Source of the DNA: Adhaeribacter aerolatus
GTDB lineage: Bacteria > Bacteroidota > Bacteroidia > Cytophagales > Hymenobacteraceae
NCBI RefSeq assembly: GCF_007991635.1
Contig: NZ_BJYS01000009.1
Span: 62,001 to 126,000, forward strand
Direction: 5' to 3'
DNA: 64,000 bases
The translations under genes and the position numbers were made by a program. Each line of letters starts with the position of its first letter. Position 1 is the first letter of the stretch. Below are positions 27,966 through 37,383 of this stretch, piece by piece. The notes under the pieces are model-generated. The model searched no databases. It was not told the DNA's origin and worked only from the letters and a program-made list of their open reading frames with translations.

Positions 27966-30710
27966 CTATCGCACTATCTCTACCCAGCCTTTATAAGTCT
28001 TCTTCGCGTTCTGCGGGTTAGCGGTTATAAACTCTACTTCGGCGAGGTAATAATAAACACCATCGGCCACTTGTTTACCGGCGCTATTTACCCCTTTCCA
28101 GTTAATACGCGGGTCATCGGCCCCTTCGTACACTTTTTCGCCCCAACGGTTAAACACCGTAAACTTAATAGACCGGATAAACTGCGAGCGCGGATCTGGC
28201 TGGAAAGTATCGTTTTTACCGTCGTTGTTCGGCGTAAAAATATTAGGTAACTGGAAGAAGAAGCAGTTGTCTTTACAAACAATATTGCTGGGATTGCTTT
28301 CATTACCGGTCGAGTCGGTAGCCGTTACCATATAACAACCCGCAAACGACTCCAGGTTGTTATGGGTAAAGGTATTAATATTATTTGGCGTAAAGCTGAT
28401 AGAATCAAACTCGGCTTCTTCGTTATCCTGCGCCCGGAAATAAACGGTGTAATATTTAATATCCTGCGCACAAGCCGGACTGGTATCGGGTACCCAGGTT
28501 AACACATTCTGGTAAGGTGGCCCCGTCGGGTTTTTCGCGAAGGCATCACAATCCAGCGGGTTTATGCTAAGAGTGGGTGGGCAAGGTGGTATGGTATCGC
28601 GCAGAACCACACAAAACTCCTGGCTTTTATTCAGCAGCGGATCCGGCAAACGCGGATTACCATAAGTACCATTGGTGGTAACGTAGTAGCAATATTGCAC
28701 CCCTTGTTTCAGCGGCGTATTTTTATAGGTACCGCGGTCTACGTACTCACCGCGGGTAGTAGTGGCCCGCACACTGTCAATCAGTTCGTAAGCACCGTTA
28801 CCTAATTTGCGGTAAATATAATGCGGCCGGCGGCTGTTATCCCAGGGCACCGTATACGTCCAGGCAAGCGAAACCGTTGAAGTTTGGGTGGTGGCTTTAA
28901 GCTGCACACTGGTGGCTGTAATGGCCGTATCTACCATTTCGGGCGATCCGCCAGCATTGTGGTAAAACTCTAGTTTATAAATCCATTTTACATCGCCGGC
29001 ACCCGCCGAGGTGCTAATATTTTTATCCAGAAAACTGGTGTCGTCAATATTATTAGAGCGGAAAACTTCGGTAAAATTAGTGCTGCCACCGGCTGCCCGC
29101 AACAAGCGGTATTGCAACGGCGCTACCAGGTTTTGCAGGCCTTCAACTGGTTTTACCCATTTTACTAAAATACTACCATTAGTGGGGTCAGTGGTTTCTA
29201 CCGTTACGTGGGTAAGTATCGGCATATTATTTTCCAGCATGGTACATACCGGCAAAGTAGCTATACTCTCCCCGCCTTTCGGCGCCGGGAACACGGCATA
29301 GATAACATAGCAGTAATTTACGCCACGCTTTAAGCCGGTTGCACCGCCATTATCGGTATAGGTAGTTGCATTGGCATTAACCTCGGCAATTTTGGTAAAT
29401 CCAGCCGAAGCAGGCACCCCGGTTTCGCAAGGCCCCGGCACAAAGTTAGAATTACCTTCGCGGCGGTATATATATATTTTAGAGGCATTCTGGCAAGTAT
29501 ACGAATTCCAGTTTAAAGTAATATTTCGTCCCACCGGCGTTACTTTAAAATTCTCCGGAGCCGGACCTATTACCCGGATGTTCCAGGGCTGCAAATCGGT
29601 TAAAGGCAGTTCAGTGCCGCCGGGGTTATCGGTTACTTTAAATACTACCTGGTATGGTTCGGCTTGCACGTTGGCACAAACAGTATTCCAGATAAAAGTA
29701 CCGGTGTTGCCTCTAACGGTAAAAGTGGCAGGAGGCAAAATACCGCTGAAAGCTTCCAGGGTTAAAGGATGGTTATCAGGGTCCGACGCACTTACTACCC
29801 CAGTGGCGCGGGTGCCGGCAATCACACAGGTGTCGCGCGGTACCTTCAAAACGGGCCGCTTGTTTTGTCCGCAACGGACCCGAATCTGCATATCCCGCAA
29901 AGTCTCGCCTATTTTCCGGCCGCCGCGGTATTCTTCCACAATAAAAGCCACGTTGTAATCGCCCTGCTGGCAGGGCGAGTTCCAGGTAATCTGGCCGGTA
30001 TTGGGATCGATGCTTAAAGTAGAGGGCCCGCCATTTGGCGCAGCCGAACACCCAAACGAAGGATCGTTCAGCACGCGGTAATCGGCTACCGGACCGGCTA
30101 CCGGATTATCCGCGTCGCCGGTAGTATTGCGCTGCGGCGTAATAAAACGAAATACCAGTTTATCACCATCGCGGTCATACGCACCGGGGTTGTGTACAAA
30201 AGGTTGGTTGCAGGAAGCATAATCGAGGGGCGCGACTTTTAATTCGGGCGAGGTATTTTGCCCGATAAACGGGTCGATGGTAATGGTAGTGCGTAAAAGC
30301 TCACTTTGGTTTTCGGAGTTACCAATATTCATTACCCGAATGGCGCGGTTTACCTCGGTGTAGGTTACGGTATAAGAACCTGGCCCCGGAAATTTATAGT
30401 AAAAATAATATACGCTCCGGTAGGTATCAGACCTTACCGTCGTACGTTGGTGTCTATCAACGGTTTGCTTGTCGCCGGTGCCAAAAAACATGGTAGCCGT
30501 GGGGTTATCGGCGTTGGTTTGGGCAAAATCGGTAAAGGTTATCAGCTTGAACCGATACATAAACGGATCGCCCAGCGAATCGGCCATAGATTTAGCAATA
30601 ATCTCCCCGGCCCGGATGTGGGTAGCCTGTGCTTTCTGATTTAAACCTAACAGCAAAACCCAGAAAACACAGAAAAGAAAACAACTCCTGTAAGGTATAT
30701 GTATGTGCAT
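27966..30710 (-). CDS. Exported gliding-motility-associated C-terminal domain (CHU_C) protein
   Basis: Protein of 914 residues with a signal peptide over about residues 1-29 (FWVLLLGLNQKAQA) and a mature start, THIRAGEIIAKS, common in this family. Two to three cadherin/Ig-like segments (about 120-380; YDRDGDKLVFRF; SASDPDNHPLTLEAF) precede several fibronectin type III-like segments (about 390-790; NFKVTPVGRNITLNW; TVSLAWTYTVPW). The C-terminal about 85 residues are the CHU_C / type B T9SS domain (NIFTPNNDGKNDTFQP; FTVFNRWGEKVYEG; GVYYYLAEVEF). Such proteins are secreted by the type IX system and often act as surface adhesins. The name does not prove a motility role. Single gene, divergent from sdhC. 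Confidence 0.85.
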   Translation of the reverse strand: MHIHIPYRSCFLFCVFWVLLLGLNQKAQATHIRAGEIIAKSMADSLGDPFMYRFKLITFTDFAQTNADNPTATMFFGTGDKQTVDRHQRTTVRSDTYRSVYYFYYKFPGPGSYTVTYTEVNRAIRVMNIGNSENQSELLRTTITIDPFIGQNTSPELKVAPLDYASCNQPFVHNPGAYDRDGDKLVFRFITPQRNTTGDADNPVAGPVADYRVLNDPSFGCSAAPNGGPSTLSIDPNTGQITWNSPCQQGDYNVAFIVEEYRGGRKIGETLRDMQIRVRCGQNKRPVLKVPRDTCVIAGTRATGVVSASDPDNHPLTLEAFSGILPPATFTVRGNTGTFIWNTVCANVQAEPYQVVFKVTDNPGGTELPLTDLQPWNIRVIGPAPENFKVTPVGRNITLNWNSYTCQNASKIYIYRREGNSNFVPGPCETGVPASAGFTKIAEVNANATTYTDNGGATGLKRGVNYCYVIYAVFPAPKGGESIATLPVCTMLENNMPILTHVTVETTDPTNGSILVKWVKPVEGLQNLVAPLQYRLLRAAGGSTNFTEVFRSNNIDDTSFLDKNISTSAGAGDVKWIYKLEFYHNAGGSPEMVDTAITATSVQLKATTQTSTVSLAWTYTVPWDNSRRPHYIYRKLGNGAYELIDSVRATTTRGEYVDRGTYKNTPLKQGVQYCYYVTTNGTYGNPRLPDPLLNKSQEFCVVLRDTIPPCPPTLSINPLDCDAFAKNPTGPPYQNVLTWVPDTSPACAQDIKYYTVYFRAQDNEEAEFDSISFTPNNINTFTHNNLESFAGCYMVTATDSTGNESNPSNIVCKDNCFFFQLPNIFTPNNDGKNDTFQPDPRSQFIRSIKFTVFNRWGEKVYEGADDPRINWKGVNSAGKQVADGVYYYLAEVEFITANPQNAKKTYKGWVEIVR

Positions 30711-30863
30711 AGAAAACAGTTATGTTCCAATAACGGAAATAGTATTTCGTTATTATTTAGTATGACCTATCCGGCAGACAAGTTTACGTTTTTACTCTAT
30801 AACAAGGTAGGAATATTTTCATAACGGTATGTAATTTAGATTGTTTAAAAATAGGTTTTTAAT

Positions 30864-30895
30864 ATTGTTTTATAAAAGGTCGGCCATTACCTTTG
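30864..30895 (+). promoter_or_regulatory. Predicted sdhCAB promoter (Bacteroidota type)
   Basis: ATTG at 30864-30867, a 20-bp spacer, then TACCTTTG at 30888-30895, which fits TAnnTTTG exactly. The predicted start is near 30902, giving a leader of about 38 nt to the sdhC ATG. Confidence 0.7.
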
Positions 30896-30939
30896 ACCTT
30901 CGTAAAAGTGTCATTTTTCAGATCTATTTTAATTAACAA

Positions 30940-31611
30940 ATGAGTTGGTTTACAAAAGCACTATCTAGTACCATCGGCCGAAAACTGCTGGTAGCCATTA
31001 CCGGTTTGTTTCTTTGCTCGTTTCTGGTTGTTCACCTGATTGGTAATTTACAGTTATTCTCTAACGATGAGGGAGTAGCCTTTAACGCATATACTTATTT
31101 TATGACCCATAACCCATTAATCCGGGCGATGGAAATAATCTTGTTAATAGGGTTTGTGCTGCATATTTACGAAGCCTGGTCCCTTACCCGTCGTAACCAG
31201 AGTGCCCGTTCGGTACAATACGCGGTAAACCGCCCCGAAGAAAACAGCGCTTGGTCGTCGCGGAATATGGGCTTGCTGGGTACCGTTATATTTATCTTTT
31301 TATTAGTTCATCTTTATAATTTTTATTTTAAATTAAAATTTGGAGAGATAGGATTGGATACCGCCGGAAATAAAAACCTGTACGCCATAACGGTAGAAGC
31401 TTTCAGCCATTGGTGGTACGTGGCCCTTTACGTTATCTCCATGGTAGCACTGGCCTTGCACCTGATTCACGGGTTTCAGAGTGCTTTCCAAACGCTGGGT
31501 TTAAATCATAAGAAATATACCCCGGCCATTAAGGCTTTTGGTTATTTCTTCTCGATTGTTGTTTGTGCTGGTTTTGCCGCCATGCCGCTTTATTTCTTCT
31601 TTTTATATTAA
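30940..31611 (+). CDS. sdhC: Succinate dehydrogenase cytochrome b subunit
   Basis: Membrane anchor of complex II, 223 residues with five predicted membrane helices (for example LLVAITGLFLCSFLVVHLIG and VALYVISMVALALHLIHGF). It belongs to the single-subunit cytochrome b558 type that does the work of SdhC plus SdhD, and it holds haem and the quinone site. Histidines in the helices (VVHLIGN, LHIYEAW, ALHLIHGF) are haem-ligand candidates. It is first in the operon sdhC-sdhA-sdhB, the order known from Bacteroidota and epsilon-type fumarate reductases. Confidence 0.93.
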   Translation: MSWFTKALSSTIGRKLLVAITGLFLCSFLVVHLIGNLQLFSNDEGVAFNAYTYFMTHNPLIRAMEIILLIGFVLHIYEAWSLTRRNQSARSVQYAVNRPEENSAWSSRNMGLLGTVIFIFLLVHLYNFYFKLKFGEIGLDTAGNKNLYAITVEAFSHWWYVALYVISMVALALHLIHGFQSAFQTLGLNHKKYTPAIKAFGYFFSIVVCAGFAAMPLYFFFLY

Positions 31612-31629
31612 TCCTTTCGGTTTTACTGT

Positions 31630-33573
31630 ATGATATTAGATGCCAAGATTCCTGAGGTGGTGACGTTAGATGCCAAAATTCCTGATGGCCCGTTAGCCGA
31701 GAAGTGGGAAAAACATAAATTTAATGTAAAGCTGGTAAACCCGGCTAACAAGCGTAAATACGATATTATTATAGTAGGTTCGGGATTAGCGGGTGCTTCG
31801 GCGGCGGCTACCCTGGCCGAACTAGGTTACAATGTAAAGGTTTTTTGCTTTCAGGACAGCGCCCGCCGTGCCCATAGTATTGCGGCCCAGGGTGGTATTA
31901 ATGCGGCTAAAAACTACCAGAACGACGGCGACAGTGTTTACCGTTTGTTTTACGATACCATTAAAGGCGGTGACTACCGCGCCCGCGAAGCCAACGTTTA
32001 CCGGCTGGCCCAAGTAAGTGTTAATATTATTGATCAGTGCGTAGCGCAAGGCGTTCCTTTTGCCCGCGAATACGGTGGGTTACTGGCTAACCGTTCTTTT
32101 GGGGGGGCGCAGGTATCGCGTACGTTCTACGCTAGGGGCCAAACCGGTCAGCAATTATTACTAGGAGCGTACAGTGCGCTTAACCGCCAGATTGCGTACG
32201 GCAAGGTGCAAATGTTCCCCCGCACCGAAATGCTGGATTTAGTAATGGTTGATGGCAAAGCCCGCGGTATTGTAACTCGTCATTTGGTAACCGGCCACAT
32301 CGAATCGCACAGTGCGCACGCAGTGGTACTGGCTACGGGTGGTTACGGCAATGTATTTTATTTGTCGACAAATGCCATGGGTTCTAATACCACGGCTATC
32401 TGGCGGGCTTATAAAAAAGGTGCTTTCTTTGGTAATCCTTGCTTTACCCAAATTCACCCTACCTGTATTCCGGTTTCCGGCGAATATCAATCCAAATTAA
32501 CCTTGATGTCGGAGTCGTTGCGGAACGATGGCCGGGTTTGGGTACCCAAAGCCAAAGGCGACAAACGATTAGCCAAAGATATTCCGGAAGACGAACGCGA
32601 TTATTTCCTAGAACGCAAATACCCGGCGTTTGGTAACCTGGTGCCGCGCGACGTAGCTTCCCGCAATGCCAAACTGGCCTGCGACGAAGGTCGCGGCGTG
32701 GGTTCAACCGGTTTAGCGGTTTACCTCGATTTTTCCGATGCCATTAAACGCGACGGATTAGATAAGGTAAGCCAGAAATACGGTAACCTGTTCGAGATGT
32801 ACGCCAAAATTACCGGCGAAGATCCTTACCAAACGCCCATGCGAATTTATCCGGCCGTGCATTACACCATGGGTGGTTTGTGGGTTGATTATAACCTGAT
32901 GACAACTGTCCCGGGCTTATACGCTGCCGGAGAGGCCAACTTCTCTGACCACGGTGCGAACCGCTTGGGTGCTTCGGCGCTGATGCAAGGCTTAGCCGAT
33001 GGTTATTTTGTGCTGCCTTACACCATTGGCGATTACCTGGCCCAAATGCCGGCGGCCAAAGTAACCGTTGACCACCCCGCTTTTAAAGAAGCCGAAACCA
33101 ACGTACGGGCCACTATCCAGAAACTACTTTCGATTAATGGCACCAAAACGGTTGATGAGTTCCACAAAGAACTTGGCCTGCTGATGTGGGATTACTGCGG
33201 TATGGCCCGGAATGCCGAAGGTTTGCAGTACGCCAAAGGAAAAATACAAGCCTTGCGCAAAGAATTCTGGAGCAACGTTAAACTGTACGGCGTTAACGAA
33301 GATATGAACCAGACCATTGAGAAAGCCGGCCGGGTGGCTGACTTTATAGAATTGGGCGAGCTAATGGTAACCGATGCTTTACACCGCAACGAATCATGCG
33401 GCGGTCACTTTCGGGAGGAATACCAGACGCCGGAAAACGAAGCTTTGCGCGATGATGCTAATTTTGCTTACGTGGCGGCCTGGGAATATACCGGACCAGA
33501 CTCTGAAGCCAGGTTAAACAAAGAGCCGCTGGCCTTCGAAAACGTGAAGTTAACGCAGCGCAGTTATAAATAA
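31630..33573 (+). CDS. sdhA: Succinate dehydrogenase / fumarate reductase flavoprotein subunit
   Basis: Catalytic subunit of complex II, 647 residues, with covalently bound FAD. The Rossmann motif [20 protein letters not shown] starts near residue 46. [14 protein letters not shown] contains the histidine expected to carry FAD. Other marks are [20 protein letters not shown] and [14 protein letters not shown]. It follows sdhC by 18 bp. The N-terminus has an odd 30-bp tandem duplication ([10 protein letters not shown], then LDAKIPD). With the iron-sulfur subunit it oxidises succinate to fumarate and reduces menaquinone. Confidence 0.95.
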   Translation: MILDAKIPEVVTLDAKIPDGPLAEKWEKHKFNVKLVNPANKRKYDIIIVGSGLAGASAAATLAELGYNVKVFCFQDSARRAHSIAAQGGINAAKNYQNDGDSVYRLFYDTIKGGDYRAREANVYRLAQVSVNIIDQCVAQGVPFAREYGGLLANRSFGGAQVSRTFYARGQTGQQLLLGAYSALNRQIAYGKVQMFPRTEMLDLVMVDGKARGIVTRHLVTGHIESHSAHAVVLATGGYGNVFYLSTNAMGSNTTAIWRAYKKGAFFGNPCFTQIHPTCIPVSGEYQSKLTLMSESLRNDGRVWVPKAKGDKRLAKDIPEDERDYFLERKYPAFGNLVPRDVASRNAKLACDEGRGVGSTGLAVYLDFSDAIKRDGLDKVSQKYGNLFEMYAKITGEDPYQTPMRIYPAVHYTMGGLWVDYNLMTTVPGLYAAGEANFSDHGANRLGASALMQGLADGYFVLPYTIGDYLAQMPAAKVTVDHPAFKEAETNVRATIQKLLSINGTKTVDEFHKELGLLMWDYCGMARNAEGLQYAKGKIQALRKEFWSNVKLYGVNEDMNQTIEKAGRVADFIELGELMVTDALHRNESCGGHFREEYQTPENEALRDDANFAYVAAWEYTGPDSEARLNKEPLAFENVKLTQRSYK

Positions 33574-33580
33574 GGTTAAT

Positions 33581-33694
33581 AAATTAAAAGTTAGAAATTC
33601 AAAATTAGAAATGAATAACAGGCTTTGGATATTTTCCGGCCATCTTTCATTCCTGACCAATTTCTAATTCATAATTCATAATTTCTAATTAAAT
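33581..33694. repeat. Inverted ATTAGAAATT-word repeat between sdhA and sdhB
   Basis: The left arm (33581-33614) reads AATTAAAAGTTAGAAATTC and continues AAAATTAGAAATGAA. The right arm (33661-33690) is TTTCTAATTCATAATTC plus ATAATTTCTAATT, the imperfect reverse complement. About 45 bp lies between the arms. The element fills the 123-bp gap inside the operon and could fold in the mRNA. It is a different word family from the AATAACG repeats. Confidence 0.6.
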
Positions 33695-33696
33695 AT

Positions 33697-34482
33697 ATGG
33701 CAGGTAATAACCCCAATAGCACGCCCATGAACCTGACTCTGAAAGTTTGGAGACAGAAAAATGCCAAAACCCCGGGCCAGCTGGTAACTTATAAAGTAAA
33801 CGATATCTCTCCGGATATGTCTTTCCTGGAGATGTTTGATGTATTAAACGAAGATTTATTACGGCAGGGACAGGAGCCGATTGCTTTTGACCACGACTGT
33901 CGGGAAGGCATCTGCGGGATGTGCAGTATGTATATTAACGGCCGGGCGCACGGACCAGAGAAAGGTACCACTACCTGCCAACTGCACATGCGCAAGTTTA
34001 AAGACGGGGATACCATTGTGGTAGAACCCTGGCGGGCCAATGCCTTTACCGTACACAAAGATTTAAGCGTGGATCGTTCGGCACTGGATCGGATTCAGCA
34101 GGCTGGTGGTTATGTATCGGTTAATACCGGTGGGGTACCCGATGCCAACGAAATTCCGATTCCAAAATCAATTGCTGATAAGGCCTTTGATGCCGCTACT
34201 TGTATCCAGTGTGGCGCCTGTGTGGCTGCCTGTAAAAATGCTTCGGCCATGTTGTTCTTAAGCGCCAAAGTATCGCAATTAGCTATGTTGCCGCAAGGTA
34301 AAGTAGAGCGCAAAACCCGCGTCGAAAATATGCTGGCCCAGCACGATGCCGAAGGTTTCGGGTCTTGTACCAATATTGGTGCGTGTGCCGCTGAATGCCC
34401 GGTAGGGATTTCTTTAGAAAATATTGCCATGCTGAACCGCGAATATATTGCGGCTAAAGTTACTTCTGAGAATATTGTTTAG
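33697..34482 (+). CDS. sdhB: Succinate dehydrogenase iron-sulfur subunit
   Basis: Electron-transfer subunit of 261 residues. The N-terminal [2Fe-2S] ferredoxin domain has [16 protein letters not shown] with a later TTCQLHM. The C-terminal part has two Cys clusters, [13 protein letters not shown] and [14 protein letters not shown], for the [4Fe-4S] and [3Fe-4S] centres. The start at 33697 ([10 protein letters not shown]) is chosen, but an in-frame ATG at 33727 ([11 protein letters not shown]) is possible. It is separated from sdhA by 123 bp filled by an inverted repeat, unlike the tight sdhC-sdhA junction. A strong terminator follows. Confidence 0.95.
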   Translation: MAGNNPNSTPMNLTLKVWRQKNAKTPGQLVTYKVNDISPDMSFLEMFDVLNEDLLRQGQEPIAFDHDCREGICGMCSMYINGRAHGPEKGTTTCQLHMRKFKDGDTIVVEPWRANAFTVHKDLSVDRSALDRIQQAGGYVSVNTGGVPDANEIPIPKSIADKAFDAATCIQCGACVAACKNASAMLFLSAKVSQLAMLPQGKVERKTRVENMLAQHDAEGFGSCTNIGACAAECPVGISLENIAMLNREYIAAKVTSENIV

Positions 34483-34502
34483 TACTCATTTCTTTAATAT
34501 TA

Positions 34503-34536
34503 GGAAAAGCGAGCCCAACAGCTCGCTTTTCTTTTT
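34503..34536 (+). terminator. Terminator of the sdhCAB operon
   Basis: GAAAAGCGAGC pairs perfectly with GCTCGCTTTTC around CCAACA, followed by TTTTT. It lies about 21 bp after the sdhB stop. Confidence 0.88.
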
Positions 34537-34638
34537 ACCAATGGGGCTAGCCTGGTTTGGCATCCTTCCCGCAACTTTATTAAAAAGCATTAGTTTTAAT
34601 AGTTAAGTTTTTAAGTTTACTTCCTCCTGAACGCAATT

Positions 34639-35163
34639 ATGATTACCATTATATCCGGTACCAATCGACCTAACGCCAACGCCCGGCTAATAGCTGCTAT
34701 TTACGCCGGACTATTACAACAAATGAACATTCCCCACCAGATTTTAGACTTACTGGAAGTACCCGCCGATTTTATTACCACGGCTTTGTACAGTAACAGT
34801 GGCAAAAATCCGGCTTTCAATAAGCTCATCAGCATGGTCGAGGATTCAGAAAAGTTCGTGTTTATTGTGCCGGAATACAATGGTTCTTTCCCAGGCATAT
34901 TAAAAACTTTTATAGATGGGCTTAGTTACCCCAATAGTTTCCGGAATAAAAAAGGAGCTCTGGTAGGCATTTCTACCGGCACCCAAGGAGGCGCATTGGC
35001 TTTAAGCCACTTAACGGATGTGCTGAATTATATGGGAATGCATGTATTAGCTGCCAAGCCTCGCCTGATGCACATTCACCGGAACATGGAGCACGGCCGC
35101 GTTACGAATAACTTATACCTTGATTTATTGCAGCAGCAAATTGATCAGTTTATTATTTTTTAG
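34639..35163 (+). CDS. NADPH-dependent FMN reductase family protein
   Basis: Flavodoxin-fold protein of 174 residues. The phosphate-binding loop is SGTNRPNANARL near the N-terminus, and the family signature is VPEYNGSFPGILKTFIDGLS. Members reduce FMN, quinones, azo compounds or chromate with NAD(P)H; the true substrate is unknown here. It lies 17 bp before the AT-rich orphan gene on the same strand but has clearly different base composition. Confidence 0.85.
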   Translation: MITIISGTNRPNANARLIAAIYAGLLQQMNIPHQILDLLEVPADFITTALYSNSGKNPAFNKLISMVEDSEKFVFIVPEYNGSFPGILKTFIDGLSYPNSFRNKKGALVGISTGTQGGALALSHLTDVLNYMGMHVLAAKPRLMHIHRNMEHGRVTNNLYLDLLQQQIDQFIIF

Positions 35164-35180
35164 ACTCTAAACAGATTTCT

Positions 35181-35762
35181 ATGCTTAAAAAAATAACTGA
35201 TTTTACTTCTGATTTTATTAAAAAATATTCACTTCCAACATTCAAATATCAAGAAAAACTAACCAATAAATTAGATAAATTAAAAGGTGATTTTGATCAA
35301 AATATAGTAAATGAAATAGTTCTCTGGAAGGTAAATAGATATGCTGAAATACCAGAAAAGACTTTAGCAAAAATCAATCAAATAGATAAAAATTCTATTC
35401 AAATAGATGAAGCCTTAACTTTTGAAATTGTAGGTGCACTTTTGAAATCAGAAAATAAAGGCTTCGGCTTACCAATGGTTTCAACTATTCTACGCTTCAA
35501 AAACCCTTATATTTACCAGATTATTGATCAACGGGTTTATCGCTTTATTTATGGGAAAAATTTAGATTTAAAATCCACTTCTAATCATTTAGAAATTGAT
35601 GTGCAGACTAATCTATATTTAAAGTACCTAATTGATTTAAGAAAGCATTGTGATGAATTCAATATTCCATTCAAAGCTGCAGATCGGATTTTATACTTGA
35701 TAGATAAAGATAAAAATAAGGACATACCATTAAACAAGTATGGTAATAGGAAAAAAATATAA
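35181..35762 (+). CDS. AT-rich orphan, HhH-GPD glycosylase-like motif
   Basis: Protein of 193 residues, Lys/Ile/Asn-rich, encoded by DNA far richer in A+T than all its neighbours, which suggests recent transfer. No signal peptide or membrane segment. The middle, GFGLPMVSTILRFKNP followed by IIDQRVYRFIYG, resembles the helix-hairpin-helix plus Pro/Asp region of HhH-GPD DNA glycosylases, in which a G-x-G-x-x-x-A-x-x-x-L turn is followed by a catalytic Asp next to Arg. No upstream catalytic Lys is evident and there is no iron-sulfur Cys set. DNA repair, a defence accessory or a non-catalytic DNA-binding role are all possible. It ends on a strong bidirectional hairpin opposite ftsZ. Confidence 0.6.
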   Translation: MLKKITDFTSDFIKKYSLPTFKYQEKLTNKLDKLKGDFDQNIVNEIVLWKVNRYAEIPEKTLAKINQIDKNSIQIDEALTFEIVGALLKSENKGFGLPMVSTILRFKNPYIYQIIDQRVYRFIYGKNLDLKSTSNHLEIDVQTNLYLKYLIDLRKHCDEFNIPFKAADRILYLIDKDKNKDIPLNKYGNRKKI

Positions 35763-35768
35763 ATGTAT

Positions 35769-35814
35769 AAAAACAAAAAGGGCCTGCTTATATAAGCCGG
35801 CCCTTTTTGTTTTT
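35769..35814. terminator. Bidirectional terminator at the end of the dcw cluster
   Basis: A 16-bp perfect stem (AAAAACAAAAAGGGCC with GGCCCTTTTTGTTTTT). An inner GCTTATATAAGC palindrome can extend the fold. It serves ftsZ on minus and the AT-rich orphan on plus. Confidence 0.85.
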
Positions 35815-35824
35815 AATTAAGTAT

Positions 35825-37360
35825 TTAATCCACGTTGTCGTGTAAAAATTTATTATCGCCTAAAATGTCGTTATCGTCGCTTAGGTTAAACCGCGAAATA
35901 CTACGGGCTGAGGAAGGCGCTACGTTTTCCAGGGCTACATTCCGGCGCAGATAAGCTGGTACTTCCAGTTTTTCTTTGATGGCTTCACTCGTAACTTCGC
36001 TGCTTAATTGCTGCAAGCGTTTTCTTCTCTCGGCCGCTTTGGCTTCCAGGCTCATCCGCTCCGCCTCGTACGGGTCAACTTCAATGCGGGTAGGCTCCGC
36101 CACCGGACGCGACGGCTCCTGATAATCATGGTTGAAATTCTTACCCGGCGAAGACTCCAGATCCATTACCACGCGGGTTGGTTCCGGCTGTTTTTTTACT
36201 GGTTCGGGTTGTTGGGGTTGCGGCTGTGGCTGTACCGGCGGCTCAACGGCCCGCGGGGCAGGTGCAGGTGGCGCAACTGGTTCTTCCCGGCGCACTACTG
36301 GCGCTGGTTCAAAAATATTGGCCAACGGATCAGAATCTAAAGAGACTACTTTTTTAGCTGGTTGCGGTTGCACGATGCTGGTTCCTTCCCGGGCAAAACC
36401 CGTAGCAATTACCGTTACCCGAATGCTTTGGCCTAAGGTAGAATCAATACCATGACCGAAAATAACTTCCGCTTCTTCACCAGCTTTATCCTGAATATAT
36501 TCGGTAATTTCAGTCAGTTCATCCATTTCCAGTTCAGCCTGGTCACCGGACATAATGGACAGCAATATTTTCTGCGCACCGTGAATATCGGTATTGTTCA
36601 GCAACGGCGAAGACAAAGCTTCTTCGGCGGCCCGCAAAGCGCGGTTTTCGCCTTCGGTAGTAGCCGAACCCATCACGGCTGCACCGGAATCTTTCATTAC
36701 CGTTTTAACATCTTCAAAGTCCACGTTAACTTCGGAAGTTACGGTAATAATTTCGGCAATACTTTTAGCAGCAGTACTCAAGACATTATCGGCTTTGGCA
36801 AAAGCCTGCCGAATGGGCAAATTGCCAAACATTTCGCGCAGCTTATCATTTAAGATCACCAGCACGGTATCGCAGCTATCGCTTAATTCCTTTATACCAT
36901 TATCGGCCTGTACCCGCTTTTTGCGGCCCTCGAACATAAAAGGCGCCGTTACAATACCTACGGTTAATATTTCCAGATCTTTGGCTACTTTGGCAATTAC
37001 CGGGGCCGCACCTGTTCCGGTACCACCACCCATACCCGCCGTAATAAACACCATTTTGGTATCGTTACCCAATAATTCCCGGATCTGCTCTTTGCTTTCC
37101 AGCGCTGCCTGCTTTCCGCGTTCCGGATTAGCGCCGGCTCCCAGCCCCTCGGTCAGGTCTACCCCAATCTGCAGCTTGTTGGGTACGCTACTGCTTTTAA
37201 GGGCCTGCGCGTCGGTATTACAAACCACAAATTCCACATCTTTGATGCCCTGGTTATACATGTGGTTTACCGCATTGCTGCCGCCTCCCCCAACGCCAAT
37301 CACCTTAATGATGGACTTAGATTGGGAAGGAATATCAAACTTATAGGATGTAAAAGCCAT
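35825..37360 (-). CDS. ftsZ: Cell division protein FtsZ
   Basis: Tubulin-like GTPase of 511 residues that forms the Z-ring at mid-cell. The nucleotide motif GGGTGTG is at residues 111-117, after the N-terminal GVGGGGSNAVNHM. The conserved core ends near 330. A Pro/Gln/Glu-rich linker follows (about 330-420; QPQPQPQQPEPVKKQ), as in other Bacteroidota. The conserved C-terminal peptide that contacts FtsA (VPAYLRR, from about 467) is not at the end: 40 further residues follow, finishing in an acidic tail (DDNDILGDNKFLHDNVD). It is the last gene of the cluster, 23 bp after ftsA, and ends on a strong hairpin. Confidence 0.97.
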   Translation of the reverse strand: MAFTSYKFDIPSQSKSIIKVIGVGGGGSNAVNHMYNQGIKDVEFVVCNTDAQALKSSSVPNKLQIGVDLTEGLGAGANPERGKQAALESKEQIRELLGNDTKMVFITAGMGGGTGTGAAPVIAKVAKDLEILTVGIVTAPFMFEGRKKRVQADNGIKELSDSCDTVLVILNDKLREMFGNLPIRQAFAKADNVLSTAAKSIAEIITVTSEVNVDFEDVKTVMKDSGAAVMGSATTEGENRALRAAEEALSSPLLNNTDIHGAQKILLSIMSGDQAELEMDELTEITEYIQDKAGEEAEVIFGHGIDSTLGQSIRVTVIATGFAREGTSIVQPQPAKKVVSLDSDPLANIFEPAPVVRREEPVAPPAPAPRAVEPPVQPQPQPQQPEPVKKQPEPTRVVMDLESSPGKNFNHDYQEPSRPVAEPTRIEVDPYEAERMSLEAKAAERRKRLQQLSSEVTSEAIKEKLEVPAYLRRNVALENVAPSSARSISRFNLSDDNDILGDNKFLHDNVD

Positions 37361-37383
37361 GTCTTGATCTGCTGCTTTAAATA

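Noticed and set aside
36594-37346. 250-codon frame antisense to ftsZ
   Set aside because: Fully inside a certain gene; long antisense frames are common opposite conserved, GC-biased codons.
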